Below are positions 60,050 to 64,000 of a DNA stretch of 64,000 bases, in pieces (the first letter of the stretch is position 1; each line of letters starts with the position of its first letter). The notes beneath the pieces are model-generated. The model saw nothing but the letters and a program-made list of their open reading frames with translations, was not told where the DNA came from and did no database searches. Source of the stretch: Aliarcobacter cryaerophilus ATCC 43158 (lineage in GTDB: Bacteria; Campylobacterota; Campylobacteria; Campylobacterales; Arcobacteraceae); NCBI RefSeq assembly GCF_003660105.1, contig NZ_CP032823.1, positions 682,001 to 746,000 of the forward strand. Direction: 5' to 3'. Position numbers and translations under genes: made by a program.

Positions 60050-63000
60050 ATGCCAAAAAGAGAAGATATAAAAAACATTTTGTTGATTGGTTCAGGACCA
60101 ATTGTTATAGGACAGGCGTGTGAGTTTGATTATTCTGGTACTCAAGCAACAAAAACTTTAAAAGAGCTAGGATATAGAGTTGTTCTTGTGAACTCAAACC
60201 CAGCAACTATCATGACAGATCCAGAATTTGCTGATAAAACTTATATAGAACCAATTACAGAAGAGGTTGTTTTAAATATAATTAAAAAAGAGAATATAGA
60301 TGCTATTTTGCCAACAATGGGTGGACAAACTGCATTAAATATAGCAACATCAATGTATTCAAAAGGGCTTTTAGAGGGAATTACTTTTTTAGGAGTTCAT
60401 CCAGAAGCTATTAAAAAAGGTGAAGATAGACATCTTTTTACTGAAAGTATGAAAAAAATAGGATTAGATTTACCAAGAAGTGAAAATGCTTATACTCTTG
60501 AAGAAGCTATGAAGCTTGCAAAAGATATAGGATTCCCTGTTATTAGTCGTGCTTCATTTACTCTTGCAGGAGCTGGAAGTGGAGTTGCTTATAATATGGA
60601 AGAGTTTAAATCTTTGGCACAAGCTGGACTAGATGCTTCACCAATTAATGAAATTGAGATTTTAGAGTCTGTTTTAGGTTGGAAAGAGTATGAAATGGAG
60701 ATAATTAGAGATACAAATGATAATTGTATTGTTGTTTGTTCTATTGAAAATCTTGATCCTATGGGAGTTCATACAGGTGATAGTATTACTATTGCACCAG
60801 CACTTACACTTACAGATAAAGAGTATGCAGTTATGAGAGAAGCTTCTTTTGCAATTTTAAGAGAAGTGGGAGTAAATAGTGGTGGTTCAAATGTGCAATT
60901 TGCTATGTGCCCAAATACAGGAAGAATGATTGTAATTGAGATGAATCCTAGAGTTTCAAGAAGCTCAGCACTTGCATCTAAAGCTACTGGTTACCCAATA
61001 GCAAAAGTTTCAACACTTCTAGCAGTTGGATTTACACTAGATGAGATTACAAATGATATGACAGGAACATTAGCAAGTTTTGAGCCTGCAGTTGATTATA
61101 TTGTTGCAAAAGTTCCTAGATTTACATTTGAAAAGTTCCCAAAAGCAAATTCTACTTTGACAACTTCTATGAAAAGTGTTGGTGAAGTTATGTCTATTGG
61201 AAGAAATTTTAATGAGACTATTCAAAAAGCTTATTGTTCATTAGAGACTGGTCTTAGTGGATTTGATAGTATAACAACAGATTTAGAATTAATCAAAAAA
61301 GAAATCAGAAGACCAAATGATAAAAGACTTCAATATCTAATGGATGGTATGAGACAAGGTTTAACAAATGAAGATATTTTTGAGTTATCAAAAATAGACC
61401 CTTGGTTTTTAGCTAAGTTTAGAGAGATGTACGAGATGGAACTTTCTATGACTCCTGCAATTTTAAAAGATGAAGCACTTTTAAGAAAAGTTAAATCAAA
61501 TGGATTTAGCGATAAATTTATTTCAAATGTTATTGGAAAAACTGAAGAAGATGTATATCTTGCACGAAAAGCTTTGGATATAGATTTTGAATACAATGAA
61601 GTTGATACTTGTGCAGGAGAGTTTAAAGCTCTAAACCAATACTTATATTCAACTACAAATGTTTCAAAAATTCCAAAAGTAGAAATTCCTAAATCAACTC
61701 AGAAAAAAGTTATGATTATTGGTGGAGGACCAAATAGAATTGGTCAAGGAATTGAGTTTGACTACTGTTGTGTACATGCAAGTTTTGCACTAACTGAAAT
61801 GGGTGTTAAAACAATTATGTATAACTGTAACCCTGAAACTGTAAGTACAGATTATGATACATCAGATGTTTTATATTTTGAACCAATTGATTTTGAACAT
61901 GTAAGAAGTGTAGTTGAAAAAGAGCAACCAGATGGTGTAATAGTTCATTTTGGTGGACAAACTCCTTTAAAACTTGCACAAGTTTTAACGAAAGCTGGAG
62001 CAAAAATTATTGGAACAACAGCAGATGTTATTGATTTAGCGGAAGATAGAAAAAAATTCTCTGCATTTGTTGAAAAAATTGGTCTTTTACAACCAGAAAA
62101 TGGAACAGCTGTAAAACTCGATGAAGCTATAAAAATAGCTGAAAAAATTGGATATCCAGTATTAGTAAGACCTTCATTTGTTCTTGGTGGAAGAGGTATG
62201 AAGATTGTTTACTCTACTGAAGAGTTAAAACAATATATGGATGAAGCAGTAAGTGTTTCAAATGATGCTCCTGTTTTAATTGATAAATTCCTTGATAGAG
62301 CAATCGAACTTGATGTTGATTGTATTTGTGATGGAAAAGAGGTTTATATTGGTGGAATTATGCAACATATTGAAGAAGCTGGTATTCACTCAGGTGATAG
62401 TGCTTGTTCACTTCCTCCAATTTCTATAAGTGATGATTTAATTAAAGAATTAGAATCAAAAACTAAAGAGATGGCTTTAGGTCTTGGAGTTGTTGGGCTT
62501 ATGAACACTCAATATGCAATTCATAAAGGAGAGATTTATTTAATCGAAGTAAATCCAAGAGCATCTAGAACTGTTCCTTTTGTATCTAAAGCAACAGGAA
62601 TGCCACTTGCTAAAATAGCAACTAGAGTTATGTGGGGACAAAGTTTAAAAGAGGCATTAAAAGTATATGATAGAGATATTGTATATGAAGAAAATGGTGT
62701 TTTAAAACCAAGATTAAAAGATCATGTTGCTGTTAAAGAGTCTGTTTTCCCATTTAATAAACTAGTAGGTGCAGATTTACTTTTAAGTCCTGAAATGAAA
62801 AGTACAGGTGAAGTTATGGGAATTGCTTCAAATTTTGCGATGGCATTTGCAAAATCACAAAATGCAGCTAAAAACTCTCTTCCAAAAAGTGGAAAAGTAT
62901 TTATCTCTTTATGTGATTTGGACAAAGAGTTTGCTTCAACTATTGCAAAAAGTTTAGTTGATAGTGGATTTACAATATGTGCAACAGGTGGAACTGAAAA

Positions 63001-63292
63001 AATTATATCTGAAGCTGGAATTGCTTGTGAGAAAGTTTTAAAAGTTAGTGAAGGAAGACCAAATATCACAGATTTATTGACAAATGGTGATATAGTAATG
63101 GCAATAAATACAAGTGGAGAACAAGAAGCTTCAAAAGATGACGGAAAAGAGATAAGAAGAGCAGTTTTAAGAATGAGTGTTCCTTATTTTACAACTGTTG
63201 CTGCTGCATTTGCTGCTACAGATGCAATCAAAGAGATGAAAACGTCAGATGTTTCAACTCCGAAATCAATTCAAGAGTATTTAAACTACTAA
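60050..63292 (+). CDS. carB: Carbamoyl-phosphate synthase large subunit
   Basis: This subunit makes carbamoyl phosphate from ammonia (supplied by CarA), bicarbonate and two ATP for arginine and pyrimidine synthesis. The 1080-residue protein has two homologous ATP-grasp halves ([18 protein letters not shown] near the N-terminus; [17 protein letters not shown] near residue 560), an oligomerisation domain and a C-terminal allosteric MGS-like domain ([18 protein letters not shown]). Length is normal. GAAAGGAAAG precedes the ATG. carA is not in this window. Confidence 0.98.
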   Translation: MPKREDIKNILLIGSGPIVIGQACEFDYSGTQATKTLKELGYRVVLVNSNPATIMTDPEFADKTYIEPITEEVVLNIIKKENIDAILPTMGGQTALNIATSMYSKGLLEGITFLGVHPEAIKKGEDRHLFTESMKKIGLDLPRSENAYTLEEAMKLAKDIGFPVISRASFTLAGAGSGVAYNMEEFKSLAQAGLDASPINEIEILESVLGWKEYEMEIIRDTNDNCIVVCSIENLDPMGVHTGDSITIAPALTLTDKEYAVMREASFAILREVGVNSGGSNVQFAMCPNTGRMIVIEMNPRVSRSSALASKATGYPIAKVSTLLAVGFTLDEITNDMTGTLASFEPAVDYIVAKVPRFTFEKFPKANSTLTTSMKSVGEVMSIGRNFNETIQKAYCSLETGLSGFDSITTDLELIKKEIRRPNDKRLQYLMDGMRQGLTNEDIFELSKIDPWFLAKFREMYEMELSMTPAILKDEALLRKVKSNGFSDKFISNVIGKTEEDVYLARKALDIDFEYNEVDTCAGEFKALNQYLYSTTNVSKIPKVEIPKSTQKKVMIIGGGPNRIGQGIEFDYCCVHASFALTEMGVKTIMYNCNPETVSTDYDTSDVLYFEPIDFEHVRSVVEKEQPDGVIVHFGGQTPLKLAQVLTKAGAKIIGTTADVIDLAEDRKKFSAFVEKIGLLQPENGTAVKLDEAIKIAEKIGYPVLVRPSFVLGGRGMKIVYSTEELKQYMDEAVSVSNDAPVLIDKFLDRAIELDVDCICDGKEVYIGGIMQHIEEAGIHSGDSACSLPPISISDDLIKELESKTKEMALGLGVVGLMNTQYAIHKGEIYLIEVNPRASRTVPFVSKATGMPLAKIATRVMWGQSLKEALKVYDRDIVYEENGVLKPRLKDHVAVKESVFPFNKLVGADLLLSPEMKSTGEVMGIASNFAMAFAKSQNAAKNSLPKSGKVFISLCDLDKEFASTIAKSLVDSGFTICATGGTEKIISEAGIACEKVLKVSEGRPNITDLLTNGDIVMAINTSGEQEASKDDGKEIRRAVLRMSVPYFTTVAAAFAATDAIKEMKTSDVSTPKSIQEYLNY

Positions 63293-63294
63293 AA

Positions 63295-63738
63295 ATGAAT
63301 CCAGATTTAGTATATTTGGTACAAACAGATACAACTGTTGGTTTCTCATCATTTAATGATGAGAAACTATCAAATATAAAACAAAGACCTTCCAATCAAA
63401 AAATTCTTAAAACTTTGGATAGTTTTGTAACTTTAAAAGAGTTTGCAAGAGTTCCAAAAAAGTTTAGAAAAATCGTGAGAAATAGTTCTAAAACTACATT
63501 TATATATCCAAATTCAAACTCTTTTAGGGTTGTAAAATCTGATTCTAGCTTTTTTGATTTTATAAAAAAATTCAGAGTTTTATCTTCAACCTCTGCAAAT
63601 AAAACAAAAGAAAGTTTTGATTATGATTTTGCTTTTGAAAAATGTGATGTTGAAGTTGTAGGAAATGTTGGATTTTTTGAAACTTTCTCTTCAAAGATTT
63701 ATAAATTAAGTAAAAATAGATTAAAAAAAATAAGATAG
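63295..63738 (+). CDS. Short YrdC/Sua5-like protein
   Basis: The 147-residue protein resembles the TsaC/Sua5/YrdC fold that makes threonylcarbamoyl-AMP for tRNA t6A: VYLVQTDTTVGFSSFNDEKLSNIKQRPSNQK near the N-terminus and VLSSTSANKTKESF. It is shorter than TsaC (about 185), and the canonical K.R substrate residues are altered (KQRPSNQK instead of KGRP..KPL), so activity is uncertain; a full-length TsaC may exist elsewhere. It starts 3 bases after the carB stop and is probably co-transcribed. Confidence 0.75.
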   Translation: MNPDLVYLVQTDTTVGFSSFNDEKLSNIKQRPSNQKILKTLDSFVTLKEFARVPKKFRKIVRNSSKTTFIYPNSNSFRVVKSDSSFFDFIKKFRVLSSTSANKTKESFDYDFAFEKCDVEVVGNVGFFETFSSKIYKLSKNRLKKIR

Positions 63739-63778
63739 TCATTGTCTTGTTTTAAGCAAAATAAAACGCAAACTAAAC

Positions 63779-63784
63779 TATAAT
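63779..63784 (+). promoter_or_regulatory. Candidate -10 box for tRNA-Glu
   Basis: TATAAT lies 17 bases before the mature tRNA start, the expected position for transcription beginning about 10 bases upstream of the tRNA. Confidence 0.55.
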
Positions 63785-63800
63785 CAAAATTCTTTTTTAA

Positions 63801-63876
63801 GACCCTGTCGTCTAGCGGCCAAGGACCTCAAGATTTCCTCTTGATGACGAAAGTTCGAATCTTTCTGGGGTCGCCA
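63801..63876 (+). tRNA. tRNA-Glu (anticodon TTC)
   Basis: The 76-base cloverleaf folds completely. The acceptor stem is GACCCTG with TGGGGTC (two G-U pairs), the D arm GTCTAGCGGCCAAGGAC, the anticodon stem TCAAG/CTTGA with loop ATTTCCT (anticodon TTC), the T stem GAAAG/CTTTC with loop TTCGAAT, then discriminator G and an encoded CCA. Position 32 is A and 37 is C, slightly unusual for this tRNA. It reads GAA/GAG codons, which are very common in this genome. Confidence 0.95.
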
Positions 63877-63945
63877 TTTCAAAGTACTATATAATCGTAG
63901 TTTAATCTATATAAATATTTTTTATTGCCTAAAAGAAATAAAGTA

Positions 63946-63968
63946 GGGTGTGGTTTGGGGTGTGGTTT
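63946..63968 (+). repeat. GC-richer tandem repeat just after tRNA-Glu
   Basis: GGGTGTGGTTT occurs twice, 12 bases apart (63946-63956 and 63958-63968), 70 bases past the tRNA in otherwise AT-rich DNA. Repeats of this kind are often found at the tRNA-proximal edge of integrated elements. The window ends before any integrase gene could be seen. Confidence 0.45.
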
Positions 63969-64000
63969 TGAACAAATAATATTGAGTTATAAAGCCAAAA

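Noticed and set aside
1-64000. CRISPR array or Cas genes
   Set aside because: No regularly spaced repeats of 24-40 bases and no Cas-like protein were seen.
1-64000. Insertion sequences or intact prophage
   Set aside because: No transposase, phage structural or active integrase gene is present. The only recombinase-like gene (15065-15694) lacks the catalytic serine.

Overview
The window looks like ordinary chromosome from a low-GC Gram-negative bacterium of the Campylobacterota, most likely the Arcobacter/Aliarcobacter group. This is inferred from very AT-rich DNA, the gene families (short RecO, HslV beginning MFHATT, Campylobacterota-style chemoreceptors, LptA/LptC/KdsC for an outer membrane) and frequent TTG starts. 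No insertion sequence, prophage, CRISPR array or rRNA operon is visible. One tRNA (Glu, TTC) lies at the right end.

Layout. 0-4 kb: a chemoreceptor with a C-terminal CheR-type tether, a GlxA-type AraC regulator and a divergent periplasmic metallo-beta-lactamase-fold protein, then a gene-poor stretch of about 440 bp. 4.4-8.8 kb: ychF, an HDOD protein, recO with a small acidic gene, ppnP, nosL and a zinc-ribbon protein. 8.8-14.9 kb: one tightly packed leftward operon (ubiX, coaD, tmk, hisS, speA, cysE, a TauE/SafE exporter). 15-24.6 kb: a rightward run with a catalytically degenerate serine recombinase, rplI, hslV, hslU, a receiver-like small protein, tatD (apparently starting with ATT), mltD, rlpA, hisB, kdsC, lptC, lptA, engB and a GNAT acetyltransferase. 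24.6-29.4 kb: a leftward flagellar-export-related trio (FliK-like, FlhB C-domain-like, unknown), an aldolase-family TIM barrel and a long RNase HI. 29.5-37.3 kb: a NIT-domain chemoreceptor, DUF2721 and DUF302 genes, an RNA helicase with a structured leader, a Zn/Cd P-type ATPase and an aldose-epimerase-like protein. 37.5-45.1 kb: pyruvate dehydrogenase (aceE, aceF, lpd), divergent from a LipM-like octanoyltransferase and lipA, so the enzyme and its cofactor genes sit together. 45.3-50.2 kb: an ABC-F ATPase, a flavocytochrome-c sulfide dehydrogenase pair and a Y-family polymerase. 50.3-57.1 kb: an unknown gene, recD2-like helicase, ppiD-like chaperone, ftsA, ftsZ. 57.1-63.9 kb: a YeeE sulfur transporter with a second small acidic gene, then metX, xseB, carB, a short YrdC-like gene and tRNA-Glu.

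Most of the window is housekeeping. I did not find a convincing undescribed multi-gene system. The items most worth a second look are: the AUU start of tatD; the recombinase that has lost its catalytic serine but kept its place beside rplI; a two-member family of small acidic proteins placed just before recO and yeeE; structured leaders before the helicase and polymerase genes, the latter with mutually exclusive hairpins; three stem-loops between aceF and lpd; and toxin-antitoxin-like gene scraps beside lipA and lpd.
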